From positions 1 to 64,000 of the forward strand of contig NZ_FONQ01000001.1 in the NCBI RefSeq assembly GCF_900112975.1: a DNA stretch of 64,000 bases, read 5' to 3'. Positions 37,848 through 46,918 of this stretch are shown piece after piece (positions within the stretch are counted from its first letter, which is position 1; the number at the start of each line of letters is the position of its first letter). Position numbers and translations under genes: made by a program. Source of the DNA: Flavobacterium xueshanense (lineage in GTDB: Bacteria > Bacteroidota > Bacteroidia > Flavobacteriales > Flavobacteriaceae). The notes below the pieces were generated by a model, which saw only the letters and a program-made list of their open reading frames with translations, made no database searches and had not been told where the DNA came from.

Positions 37848-39137
37848 CTAAACCACTAATTGTTTTTTCAGCAGTTCTATTCCAACACTACACTCTAAAC
37901 ATTTACTTTTGTTACAATATTCATTCTTGAGTTGAAGTAATGACTGTGTCTCAAAAGCACTTTTTGAAACAATTCCGAAAGAATTAAATTTATCAATAAT
38001 AGCATTTTTTTCTGGTGCAACTTCATTTAAGAGACGAATCAAATCCTCAGAAATTTCTTTTCCCTGACTTTTTGCAAAAGTAAATTGTAACGGAATTATT
38101 GTATTTATAACAATCAAATCGATGAAAGATTTAGAAAGCGATTTCTTTTTCTTCGGACTTTCTTTATCAAATTGATAATGATTAAGCCAATATTCAGAAG
38201 CTGATACCTGGAACAAATCATAACAGCTTTTCAAAGAATTTAACATGTTGATTCTCGAAAATAAATTCTCCTGACTATGGTATAAATTGGCAAATTGGGA
38301 AAGCCTAATCGTTGGGAAATTATCCGGACGATGCTTGAAAAACTGAACTGGTTCAACATAAGACTTATCCAATTGATATTTATGCAGCAAATAAAAATAC
38401 CTGAATTTTAAATCCTTAAAATAATTATCTTCCTTTTCATAATCCAATAGTCCAGCAGTTCCAAAAATCAAAGCTTCGAGATTTTCAACCTCAAAACTTT
38501 CTTTTCTTATAATAGAAAAAGGAATAGTTTGGGCAATTTTAAAAAAGATTTCACCATTCGTGTTTAATCCAAAATTCTTCGCCAAAAGACAAAATAACAC
38601 CGCTTCCCAATCTTGATTCGTTTGTTCCAATAAATCAAATATCGGTTTTGATTTTCTTTCCAACCGTTCAAAAAATAAACGTTCCTGCCAATTTTTAAAC
38701 ACAAATTCATCAATTTCTTGAATTTGCTTCTCACAGAAAATCCACGATTTAGGAGAAATTAAAGATTGATAATTGGATATCGTTACAGCATCAACATATT
38801 TTTTAAGTTCCAAAACGGGAATTTCAGTATTGTTTTTTCTGAAAATTTCCGTGTCGTGTTCCCAGACCACATGAAGAATCACGTTTTTATAGGCTTCATC
38901 TCTTTCGTGATGATGCACATACCAGTCTGAAGATTTAAGATGAATTTCTACATTTCCTGCCCATTTTTGATTACCAATAGTTATTTGGGCATTGAAAAAA
39001 TCAGGTCCGGCAAGTTCTAAATATTGTCCAACATTGATAATTGTGATTTCCTCCCCATTGAAGGTTTTCAAATTCAAGGTATCAAACTTCTTGAATTTCC
39101 ATAGATAATGAAGGAAATCTTCTTTCATATTGAACAT
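37848..39137 (-). CDS. DUF2851 family protein
   Basis: 429 residues that match the DUF2851 family, cytosolic proteins of unknown function common in Bacteroidota. Visible features are EDFLHYLWKFKKFDTLNL at the start and the conserved core GPDFFNAQITIGNQKWAGNV followed by EIHLKSSDWYVHHHERDEAY (about 44-83). The acidic/His residues there (E-I-H-L-K-S-S-D-W, H-x-H-x-x-D) resemble a nuclease-like active site, but that is only my inference. The C-terminus ends with a C-x4-C-x2-C cluster (NKSKCLECSVGIELL). A second Met at residue 4 (39128) is an alternative start. Confidence 0.85.
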   Translation of the reverse strand: MFNMKEDFLHYLWKFKKFDTLNLKTFNGEEITIINVGQYLELAGPDFFNAQITIGNQKWAGNVEIHLKSSDWYVHHHERDEAYKNVILHVVWEHDTEIFRKNNTEIPVLELKKYVDAVTISNYQSLISPKSWIFCEKQIQEIDEFVFKNWQERLFFERLERKSKPIFDLLEQTNQDWEAVLFCLLAKNFGLNTNGEIFFKIAQTIPFSIIRKESFEVENLEALIFGTAGLLDYEKEDNYFKDLKFRYFYLLHKYQLDKSYVEPVQFFKHRPDNFPTIRLSQFANLYHSQENLFSRINMLNSLKSCYDLFQVSASEYWLNHYQFDKESPKKKKSLSKSFIDLIVINTIIPLQFTFAKSQGKEISEDLIRLLNEVAPEKNAIIDKFNSFGIVSKSAFETQSLLQLKNEYCNKSKCLECSVGIELLKKQLVV

Positions 39138-39257
39138 ATTAGATTGAATACTAATGTAGTGAAAAAAGAAATAGCAAATTATCTAAATTAAAAATGACAT
39201 ACCAATATCGGGTGTAAAACAAATTACATTATGATAATTAATAAAATATACGTGATT

Positions 39258-39740
39258 TTATTTCATCAAATATAATTTGGCGCAAGCACGGGCGTCAGAT
39301 AAAGCTTCGTGGTGATTCAGTGCGATGTTCATTTCCCGACAGCAATCGCTCAATTTGGTTGGTTTTAATCCTTTGGCTCTGTAAATTTTCACGGTACATT
39401 CCCATCGAGACGAAATATTCAAATCCGCGTAATCTAAATTATAAAGCGCCATTGATTTCGTCAAAACATTCCTATCAAAGCTTTCATTGTGGGCTACTAC
39501 TACTCTATTTCGGAGTCTTTTTTGAATTTCAGGATACACTTGGGTAAATGACTTTGCATTCACGGTATCGCGAGGATATATACCATGCACTTGAATGGTA
39601 AAGGGAGAATATAAATTGTTTGGAGGTTTAATCAAACTAACAAACTCATCTACAATTATTCCGTTTTCTACGGTAACAATTCCTACTGAACACGGATGGA
39701 ATGCCGTTGCGGTTTCAAAATCTATGGCAGTGAAGTTCAT
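39258..39740 (-). CDS. DEDDh 3'-5' exonuclease (DnaQ-like)
   Basis: 160 residues forming a single RNase T/DnaQ exonuclease domain. Catalytic acids are D and E in TAIDFETA (ExoI motif, about 4-11), D in VVAHNESFDRNVL (ExoII, about 78-90) and H plus D in HHEALSDARACA (ExoIII, about 143-154), giving the DEDDh set. Without a polymerase or clamp-binding region it probably acts alone on single-stranded ends in DNA repair or RNA trimming. It is not clearly in an operon. Confidence 0.88.
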   Translation of the reverse strand: MNFTAIDFETATAFHPCSVGIVTVENGIIVDEFVSLIKPPNNLYSPFTIQVHGIYPRDTVNAKSFTQVYPEIQKRLRNRVVVAHNESFDRNVLTKSMALYNLDYADLNISSRWECTVKIYRAKGLKPTKLSDCCREMNIALNHHEALSDARACAKLYLMK

Positions 39741-39839
39741 ATTATAAATTTGTTATAAATCTAAAAAGCCACAAACTTAACGAAATAAACTCGTCAAATT
39801 CATGGCTGTAAAAAATTTAATATTTTGAATAATAAAATT

Positions 39840-41201
39840 TTACTTTATCGACCCAATAATATCATATTTGGTAATAATATGGTGACTCCCATTTTCTAAT
39901 TCCACTAAAACAGCTTCATTTTCTTTCGTGAATAATTTAGAAACTTCTTCGATAGGTGTTCCGTATTTCACTATTGGGAAAGGTTTGCCCATAATTTCCT
40001 TTATAGGTTTATCGGCTACATCTTTGTCAGCCACGTAACTTTGAAACAGATCACTTTCATCAACAGAGCCTACAAATCCAGTGATATCAATTACCGGAAT
40101 TTGAGAAATCTTGTATTTACGCATTCTTTCAATAGCATGCGAAACCAACTCTTCAGTACGCACTACAATTAATGGTTTATCAATATGATCCTTTATGAGA
40201 TCTTCGGCCTTCGTAATTTCTTCTTCCATAAAACCACGTTCCCGCATCCAGTCATCATTAAACATTTTGCCCACATAACGACTTCCTGAATCATGGAAAA
40301 GGACCACAACAACATCTTCGGGTTTGAAATGTTCTTTTAGTTGTAACAATCCTTTTATTGCTGCTCCAGCTGAATTCCCAACAAATATTCCTTCTTCAAG
40401 CGCAATTTTCCGAGTATACACCGCAGCATCTTTATCGGTTACTTTTGTAAAACCATCAATTAGAGAAAAGTCAACATTTTTTGGAAGTATGTCTTCTCCA
40501 ATTCCTTCGGTGATATACGAATAAATTTCATTTTCATCAAAAATTCCAGTTTCGTGGTATTTTTTAAACACAGAACCATACGTATCAATTCCCCAAATTT
40601 TAATGTTTGGATTTTTCTCTTTCAAGTATTTTGCCACTCCGGAAATTGTTCCTCCGGTTCCTACACCAACCACAAAATGAGTAATTTTACCTCCTGTTTG
40701 ATCCCAAATTTCTGGTCCCGTTTGCTCGTAATGCGCTATTGCATTTGAAGGATTATCGTACTGATTTACATACCAGGAATTAGGAGTTTCTTCTGCCAAT
40801 CTTTTAGAAACAGAATAATACGATCTTGGATCAGTAGGTTCTACATCCGTAGGACATACCACAACTTTTGCTCCAACTGCACGAAGAATATCCATTTTCT
40901 CTTTGGACTGTTTGTCTGAAATCACACAAATCAGTTTATATCCTTTTATGATAGCTACTAATGCCAATCCCATTCCAGTATTCCCTGAAGTGCCCTCGAT
41001 GATTGTTCCGCCTGGTTTCAAGCGTCCATCGGCCTCAGCATCTGCAATCATTTTTACGGCCATCCTGTCTTTTACGGAATTCCCAGGATTAAACGTTTCG
41101 ACTTTTGCAAGTACTAAAGCCTCTACTTCGGCAGTTACTTTATTTAGTTTAACTAAAGGTGTATTGCCTATTGTGCCTAATATATTTTCTGCGTAGCGCA
41201 T
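39840..41201 (-). CDS. Cystathionine beta-synthase-like PLP enzyme with CBS domains
   Basis: 453 residues. Fold-type II PLP domain (about 1-320): PLP lysine in NPGNSVKDRMAVK (about 40-52), cofactor loop EGTSGNTGMGLA (about 68-79), and glycine loop VGVGTGGTISG (about 180-190). A regulatory pair of CBS domains follows (about 335-453, with VSHAIERMRKYKISQIPVID and a second repeat near the end). It makes cystathionine from serine and homocysteine, or acts as a cysteine synthase; the CBS pair suggests the first. No neighbouring sulfur genes are present. Confidence 0.88.
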   Translation of the reverse strand: MRYAENILGTIGNTPLVKLNKVTAEVEALVLAKVETFNPGNSVKDRMAVKMIADAEADGRLKPGGTIIEGTSGNTGMGLALVAIIKGYKLICVISDKQSKEKMDILRAVGAKVVVCPTDVEPTDPRSYYSVSKRLAEETPNSWYVNQYDNPSNAIAHYEQTGPEIWDQTGGKITHFVVGVGTGGTISGVAKYLKEKNPNIKIWGIDTYGSVFKKYHETGIFDENEIYSYITEGIGEDILPKNVDFSLIDGFTKVTDKDAAVYTRKIALEEGIFVGNSAGAAIKGLLQLKEHFKPEDVVVVLFHDSGSRYVGKMFNDDWMRERGFMEEEITKAEDLIKDHIDKPLIVVRTEELVSHAIERMRKYKISQIPVIDITGFVGSVDESDLFQSYVADKDVADKPIKEIMGKPFPIVKYGTPIEEVSKLFTKENEAVLVELENGSHHIITKYDIIGSIK

Positions 41202-41299
41202 TTTAGTATGAATTTAAGATTGTGATTTTGTTGTAAAAACTGGTGCAAAGATAGTATTTTGTTATAAAATATTCTTCTTTACGCGATTTTGCGTTCGTC

Positions 41300-41368
41300 A
41301 TAACAGCGGCATCCTTTACTTGCTTTTTTTAAGCAAGGAAAGATATAGCGGATAGCACGATAAAACGC
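41300..41368 (+). repeat. Dispersed intergenic repeat, copy C
   Basis: Core AACAGCGGCATCCTTTACTT, then AAGCAAGGAAAGATATAG and CGGATAGCACGATAAAA. The CTTTACTTGCTT / AAGCAAGGAAAG segments pair into a hairpin. It lies between the CBS-like gene and the porin gene. Confidence 0.75.
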
Positions 41369-41407
41369 CCAAAAAAAACGATATGGAAAATTGTAATTAT
41401 TAATAAA

Positions 41408-43366
41408 TTAATTGAAGAAGTTCCAAATCAAACCAAATCGAATCGTGAAATCACGCGATGGATTATTAGGTGACGCATAAAAATTGTTACCCATAAGAGC
41501 AGAATTAAAATGTTCCGCTTTGAAATAGATTCTTGTTCTTTGGATTTTTGCGTTGATGAAGAAATCAAGATTAGGATGATTTCCGATTTGCTTTTCATTT
41601 TGTACAAAAAACTCTCCTACCACCGGATTGTATTCATTGGCATAGTAGCTGGAAAAGTAATTTAACGAGATACCGGTTTGCAGAAACAAGGCTTTTTTGA
41701 ACAAATAATTCGTATAGTAAATCGTATTACGTGTGACAATTTCAGGAACATTGAGAATTGCATCTTGTTGCTCCGTTTTTTGATATAAAATTGTATTGTC
41801 CAAAGCAAAGTTTCCAAGTTTAAACTCTCTGCTGATTTTAAGCGACAAATAATTTATGGTTCCGTTGTATTGCGCCGGCGCAACAATTTGTGTTTGATCA
41901 ACTTTTTGTTGGGCAGTTGATGCATCAGTAAAATACAAATGATCATTTAGAACAGACAACTGCAACTCGGCATCAACCCAAGGAGAAATCGCATTTGCTT
42001 TGATTGTATTAATTTTTTCATTTTTGAAATCATTTGACCAATTGTATTGTACAAAACTGCTTTGGTGCAAATTGTAATTATTATTTGGCAGTTTATTTAT
42101 ATTTTGATACTGAAATGCAAGTTGAATTTCATCATTCAGGTCATATTGCACTTTAGTATCCAAATTAGAAAGCGATTGAGCAGTTACGGATCTTGAGTAT
42201 AAAAATTTACCATTCCACTTATTACGTCGGTATTCGTATTGTCCCCCAGCACTGTTAATTTCCTGACTAAATGAGCTTGGTATCGTATTTTGATTATCAA
42301 AGATAAGTATCTTATTGTAGTAATAATTTGATCTGAAATCATCTACAAAAAACTGGAAAGTTCCCAAAGTAGTATTCTCATATATTAATCCTACTTTATT
42401 GTACATTTTATTGTAACGGGTTTGGTCATTAATTTCACTGTCCAGAAAAGAATTTCCAAAACGATATACCGTCTCAGAACCAACGGTTGATGGAACTGTT
42501 TCCTGATTGTATTCGAAAAACTTATTTTCGTAATTAAATTGGTGTGTCACGTATAGATTATTATCTCCTTTCTTAGAATTAATTCTGAAATTATGATCCA
42601 GAAAAACTCTTTTCCCTTTTAGAAATGACTTAGCGTCATTAAAATAGACTTCAAATCGTTGTCGGTTGTTATAGTTTGGATCTTCACTTTCAAAATTCTC
42701 AATGGTCGTGATTCCTCCATTTTCCTGATTCAGAATGTCTTGGAAGGTATAATGAGCTTTCGCAAAATAGCGTTTGTTTTTAGTGTTGTAATTGGTGGTA
42801 AATCTAAAATTACCCGTACTGGATAATTGGTTGAGATATTCTCCTTCTGAACGCAAACCTTTATAGGCAATGGAAAAATTGAGATTTTCAGAAGTATTTA
42901 AAGTAATAAAAGCATCAACAGACTGTCCTTTTTTTATAGTGGTTTTAAAATATAATTCGGTCACCGGAGTTGCAACGGAATAATAACGTATTTGATTCGC
43001 CTCTAAAAAATTAAAATGTTTTGCTTTAAAACCAAATTCAGGATATGGTGAAAAATCGGTTAAGCTATACTGCAACGTATTGTAGGTTTGTCCATCATTT
43101 GCAAAAGGCAGAAGTCCAAAAATGTCTTTTCGCAAATAGTTATGACTGTATTCTTTTTGAATGGTCAGAGAAGTATCGATGTAAGTAGTATCGTTGTCTA
43201 TGGTGATAACCTTGTAGAGATCGATGGTGGCTGTTTTTTTTATACTTTTTTTAATTGTATCAGAACTATTGTATTTACTATTTTTACTCAAGCTGCCAAT
43301 TTCCTTTTTTTGAGAAAATAATAGAATTGGTAATGCCAAAAAATAAAACAAAAATAATATTCTCAT
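41408..43366 (-). CDS. Putative outer-membrane porin (Porin_10-like)
   Basis: 652 residues. A signal peptide (to about residue 18, ending LLFSQ) is followed by a soluble part with FGLLPFANDGQTYNTLQYSL near residue 82 and then alternating aromatic strands to the C-terminal FTIRFGLIWNFFN, whose terminal aromatic is typical of outer-membrane barrels. The profile fits the 'putative porin' family of Bacteroidota. A pore or adhesion role cannot be told apart here. It sits alone with repeat copy C downstream. Confidence 0.75.
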   Translation of the reverse strand: MRILFLFYFLALPILLFSQKKEIGSLSKNSKYNSSDTIKKSIKKTATIDLYKVITIDNDTTYIDTSLTIQKEYSHNYLRKDIFGLLPFANDGQTYNTLQYSLTDFSPYPEFGFKAKHFNFLEANQIRYYSVATPVTELYFKTTIKKGQSVDAFITLNTSENLNFSIAYKGLRSEGEYLNQLSSTGNFRFTTNYNTKNKRYFAKAHYTFQDILNQENGGITTIENFESEDPNYNNRQRFEVYFNDAKSFLKGKRVFLDHNFRINSKKGDNNLYVTHQFNYENKFFEYNQETVPSTVGSETVYRFGNSFLDSEINDQTRYNKMYNKVGLIYENTTLGTFQFFVDDFRSNYYYNKILIFDNQNTIPSSFSQEINSAGGQYEYRRNKWNGKFLYSRSVTAQSLSNLDTKVQYDLNDEIQLAFQYQNINKLPNNNYNLHQSSFVQYNWSNDFKNEKINTIKANAISPWVDAELQLSVLNDHLYFTDASTAQQKVDQTQIVAPAQYNGTINYLSLKISREFKLGNFALDNTILYQKTEQQDAILNVPEIVTRNTIYYTNYLFKKALFLQTGISLNYFSSYYANEYNPVVGEFFVQNEKQIGNHPNLDFFINAKIQRTRIYFKAEHFNSALMGNNFYASPNNPSRDFTIRFGLIWNFFN

Positions 43367-43433
43367 CTGGAAGGAATCTTGTTAATAGATTTAAAAATAA
43401 TTAAACAAAGGTATAGCATAAATAGCTACAAAT

Positions 43434-43463
43434 AAAAAAACATCCAAGGAAGTGGATGTTTTT
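43434..43463 (-). terminator. Terminator of the S8 protease gene
   Basis: AAAAACATCC / GGATGTTTTT stem with an eight-base loop, 24 bases past the stop at 43487, T run on the minus strand. Confidence 0.82.
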
Positions 43464-43486
43464 ACTATTAAAAAAAGTTATACTAT

Positions 43487-45352
43487 CTATTTTTTAATGA
43501 ACTTGACATTGATGGTTCTATCCGGACTAATAAATTTGACAAAATACATCCCAGAAGTCAAATCAGAAACTTTGATATTGTTTATTTGTCGATATTTAAG
43601 AATACGAATTAATCTCCCAGTTAAATCATAAATTGCAATGTCAGAAAGATCGAAAGACGATGGTAAATCAAAAAAAAGATTTTCTTGAACAGGATTAGGA
43701 TAAAATTTAATAAGATCGTTCTTATCGAAATCTGAAGAAGATAAAAACATATTATCTAAACCACCGGCAATAAGAGTAAAATCTTGAGTTCCTGATAATA
43801 AAGCACCTTTGTTTGTTACTTGGATTGTATATTTTCCAGCTGGTGCATTTTCAATAAAGACTTTCTCTATGTTATCAACATTATTATCAGAACTTTGAGT
43901 AGCAGCACTGTTTAAAGAAGTAGGATCCAATTTCCAAGGAAAATAAACAGTACCAGATTCATTTATAATTTTAAGATCTAAATTATTGACCAAGTTAGTT
44001 GTCCTGTTATCCGCTGTGATTGGTGTAACAACAGCACCCAAAGCAACAGGATCAGTCCAAGCTATAGAAACATGTAATGCCCTTGGAGAAGAAATAGTGA
44101 TCTGTTTAGTAAAAACAACTTTGTCTGTTAAACTCGTTTCTAAAATCAATGAAGTCTTTCCGTTTGAACTAATCAATTTAGCAGCTTCTTCTCCATTGGC
44201 TAAGCCCCATCCGTACGAATAATCAGGCCCCATTGAAAACCCTGCTTCATCTGCGGTATGACACAACAAACCACGAGCTGTTGCAGCTTTCATAAATGTA
44301 GCATTCAAATTATTATAATGCTGCTGCAATAACACAATTAAGCCTGTGATTGCGGGAGCGGCCATTGAAGTACCACTTAACGTTTCATAAGTATTATCAT
44401 TTGGTCCGTTGCATGAATACACTCCTACTCCTTTAGCACTGATATCTGGCTTAATCCTTCCATCATCAGTAGGTCCGTAATTACTAAACGAACTCATTGT
44501 CACGCTCGCTGGACCTGTATAATTTAAAACTGAATTAACAGCCGCAACGACAATTGTATTTTTAGATACGGTTGCCCCTGTAAGCATATCGAAACCACCT
44601 TTAGCATTTATTTGTGGGTGGTCACTATTTCGCGAATTCCCTGCTGCAACAACAATTTGATAGTACGGAAAAACCTCTGAAATTTTATCAAAATCAGACG
44701 AGGTTTGATCATAATAACCAAATCTGGCACTCGCGAAAGAATTTGTAATACTATAACCGTATGAATGATTTGAGACCAAATACCCCTCACCACCAAAACT
44801 TGTCATTTCTTCAACATCACTATCCCAAAAAAAAGTTTTTGCTTTTGCTTGATATGCTAGACCTCTAGCTCTAGCAACAACACCTAATCCAATTATGGTA
44901 CCAGTGACATGTGTAGAATGAGCGCTAGGAGACACTGCTCCATCACCAAAAGAAACCTTTGAACCAGACAACTCCTGATGTGTTCCCCGGACTTTTCCGC
45001 CATCCCAAACTCCAGCTGTAATGCCACTACCTGTTAAATTAAGACCTAAAACACCGTTAGGTTGCAATGAATTTGCTCGAATGGAAGCAGCAGAAGCGTC
45101 GTTTTCAATTGTGTAAAAAACAGGTACACCATCATAAATACGCTGGAGCGAACTTGTTTCCGAATCTAGCAACCTATACTGAAGCTTGTAATTGTGAATT
45201 TTTCTTTTTTGCTCCTTTTGTGCTTCTGATAATTTAACAATAAAATTATTGATTTGTTCATTGTCATAGGACTGTGTAATTTTCTTTCGCTCTTCTATGG
45301 TCTGTGCAGTAGAAATTTGAAAAATCAGTATGCAAAATAATATTTTTTTCAT
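43487..45352 (-). CDS. Secreted subtilisin-like (S8) protease with type IX sorting domain
   Basis: 621 residues. Signal peptide to about residue 17 (ISTAQ). The S8 domain (about 100-400) has catalytic Asp in GVWDGGKVRGTHQEL, His in AHSTHVTGTIIG, the oxyanion Asn in VVAAGNSRNSD, and Ser in SGTSMAAPAITG. A beta-sandwich (P/proprotein-like) domain follows at about 405-530. The last ~75 residues form a type A type IX secretion signal: FYPNPVQENLFFDLPSSF ... IYDLTGRLI ... LTSGMYFVKF. The product should be secreted or attached to the cell surface. The next upstream genes are a SusD/SusC pair on the same strand. Confidence 0.92.
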   Translation of the reverse strand: MKKILFCILIFQISTAQTIEERKKITQSYDNEQINNFIVKLSEAQKEQKRKIHNYKLQYRLLDSETSSLQRIYDGVPVFYTIENDASAASIRANSLQPNGVLGLNLTGSGITAGVWDGGKVRGTHQELSGSKVSFGDGAVSPSAHSTHVTGTIIGLGVVARARGLAYQAKAKTFFWDSDVEEMTSFGGEGYLVSNHSYGYSITNSFASARFGYYDQTSSDFDKISEVFPYYQIVVAAGNSRNSDHPQINAKGGFDMLTGATVSKNTIVVAAVNSVLNYTGPASVTMSSFSNYGPTDDGRIKPDISAKGVGVYSCNGPNDNTYETLSGTSMAAPAITGLIVLLQQHYNNLNATFMKAATARGLLCHTADEAGFSMGPDYSYGWGLANGEEAAKLISSNGKTSLILETSLTDKVVFTKQITISSPRALHVSIAWTDPVALGAVVTPITADNRTTNLVNNLDLKIINESGTVYFPWKLDPTSLNSAATQSSDNNVDNIEKVFIENAPAGKYTIQVTNKGALLSGTQDFTLIAGGLDNMFLSSSDFDKNDLIKFYPNPVQENLFFDLPSSFDLSDIAIYDLTGRLIRILKYRQINNIKVSDLTSGMYFVKFISPDRTINVKFIKK

Positions 45353-45410
45353 TTATAAAAATTAAGTATTGACTTTAGTATACTATTATTTATTAAAAAA
45401 CTTGAAACAA

Positions 45411-45446
45411 AAAAACCTCCCAAATGGTTAAAAAAGGGAGGTTGTT
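45411..45446 (-). terminator. Terminator of susD copy 1
   Basis: ACCTCCC / GGGAGGT stem, 22 bases past the SusD stop. It separates susCD1 from the protease, so co-transcription would need read-through. Confidence 0.75.
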
Positions 45447-45467
45447 TGAAAATACCAGATCTATAAA

Positions 45468-46907
45468 TTAGTATCCAGGATTTTGCTGTAAATTACTATT
45501 CAAATCTCTTTGAAATTGAGGAATAGGAAGTTGCCATTTAAAATCGCCCGCAGGAATTGTCAAAGCTGTAGTTTCAACTTTGGTACCAGCACCACTAGCG
45601 TAATCACCTTCAACAGCATTTCTTACCATAGACAAACCTAATCTTTTTAATGTAAAGAAACGATCCATTTCAAAAGCAAGTTCTAATCTTCGTTCAAGTA
45701 AAATAGCATTTAGTAATGCAGGCCCCGTTTCATTACCAGAAACAAAAGGAGCATATCTTTGCGATCTTACCGCATCAAGAAATGCTAAACCTCCACCATT
45801 AATTCGATACTGAGCCTCTGCCATGTTTAAATAAACTTCTTCTATACGCAATACTTTTATATCAACAATAGCTGGATTACCAGTTAAACGGCTTAGGTAT
45901 TTAATAACGTGATTATAAGGTATGGTATTGTAAGCACTTGTCTGAATGTAAGCAGCTTTTCTAATATCAGTGGTTTGAAACAAATCTGAAAAGCTCTTAG
46001 GTACAACGTACTCAGAACGAATACCACTTGCTACAGTCTGATTGTATACAACACCAGGTGTAACAGCATCAACTTGATCTATCCTAAGTTTAAATAAAAC
46101 ACCAGGGGCTTTTATATCTGTATCTTTCCAAAGATTAACAAAACCCGTTCTAGGACAAACAGTATTACCTGCAATAGCAAGATTTCCATATTGAATAACC
46201 TTTGGGAAATCTCCTAAATAAAGATACACACGAGACAATAAGGCATAAACAGCAGCCTTTGAAGCCTTTCCTGAGGCAACTGTATTAGTTGTACCAATTT
46301 TGTCAGCAGCAATAAGCAAATCATCTACTACTTTCTTGTAAGTATCTTGAACAGTCGGCCTTGTTGGTTTAGAAAAAGGGGCAACAACATCTAGATAATA
46401 CATTCCAAGAGAAGCATTAGCGTCAGCTGCCTGAGTAGGAATTTTAGAATAAATCCTAACTAAGTCAAAATTGTTTAACGCTCTAATAAAACGGGCCTGT
46501 CCTTCTATATTATCTCTAGCAGCATTTTGAGGAATGATCTCAATATTATCAATTACTCTAGTGGCTGTTTCTGCAGCTCTATAGGCACTAATATAATAAT
46601 TAAAATGAGAACTATTAGGCACTGATTGCAATCTAAAACCACCAGCATTAGTCTGACGCCCTTCTACTTTAAGAATTAGGTTATCAGTCATTACTTCAGA
46701 GTCTATGATAAACTCAGAGCCGTAACCACCGTCACCACCATTTTTAATCATGTAAGAGTACGCTCCCCTTAGCATATTCTCAAAATCTTCCGCATTACGC
46801 AAAACAATTGACTCACTGACTGCGTTGTAAGGTGCAAATGTGATATCTTCATCATCGCAAGAATTTAATGCGAAAGATAAAGCAACAAGATATATTATTT
46901 TTTTCAT
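45468..46907 (-). CDS. SusD/RagB outer-membrane lipoprotein, copy 1
   Basis: Surface-exposed nutrient-binding lipoprotein that works as the lid of a SusC channel. 479 residues with a lipoprotein signal peptide (lipobox LNSC, Cys at about 17). TPR-like helices carry EDFENMLRGAYSYM near the start, and the C-terminal LPIPQFQRDLNSNLQQNPGY is the usual SusD ending 'P-I-P...E-x-x-x-N-P-...-Q-N-P-G-Y'. Its start lies 11 bases after the SusC copy 1 stop. No glycoside hydrolase is linked, so a carbohydrate substrate is not implied. Confidence 0.92.
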   Translation of the reverse strand: MKKIIYLVALSFALNSCDDEDITFAPYNAVSESIVLRNAEDFENMLRGAYSYMIKNGGDGGYGSEFIIDSEVMTDNLILKVEGRQTNAGGFRLQSVPNSSHFNYYISAYRAAETATRVIDNIEIIPQNAARDNIEGQARFIRALNNFDLVRIYSKIPTQAADANASLGMYYLDVVAPFSKPTRPTVQDTYKKVVDDLLIAADKIGTTNTVASGKASKAAVYALLSRVYLYLGDFPKVIQYGNLAIAGNTVCPRTGFVNLWKDTDIKAPGVLFKLRIDQVDAVTPGVVYNQTVASGIRSEYVVPKSFSDLFQTTDIRKAAYIQTSAYNTIPYNHVIKYLSRLTGNPAIVDIKVLRIEEVYLNMAEAQYRINGGGLAFLDAVRSQRYAPFVSGNETGPALLNAILLERRLELAFEMDRFFTLKRLGLSMVRNAVEGDYASGAGTKVETTALTIPAGDFKWQLPIPQFQRDLNSNLQQNPGY

Positions 46908-46918
46908 AATTTTATTAA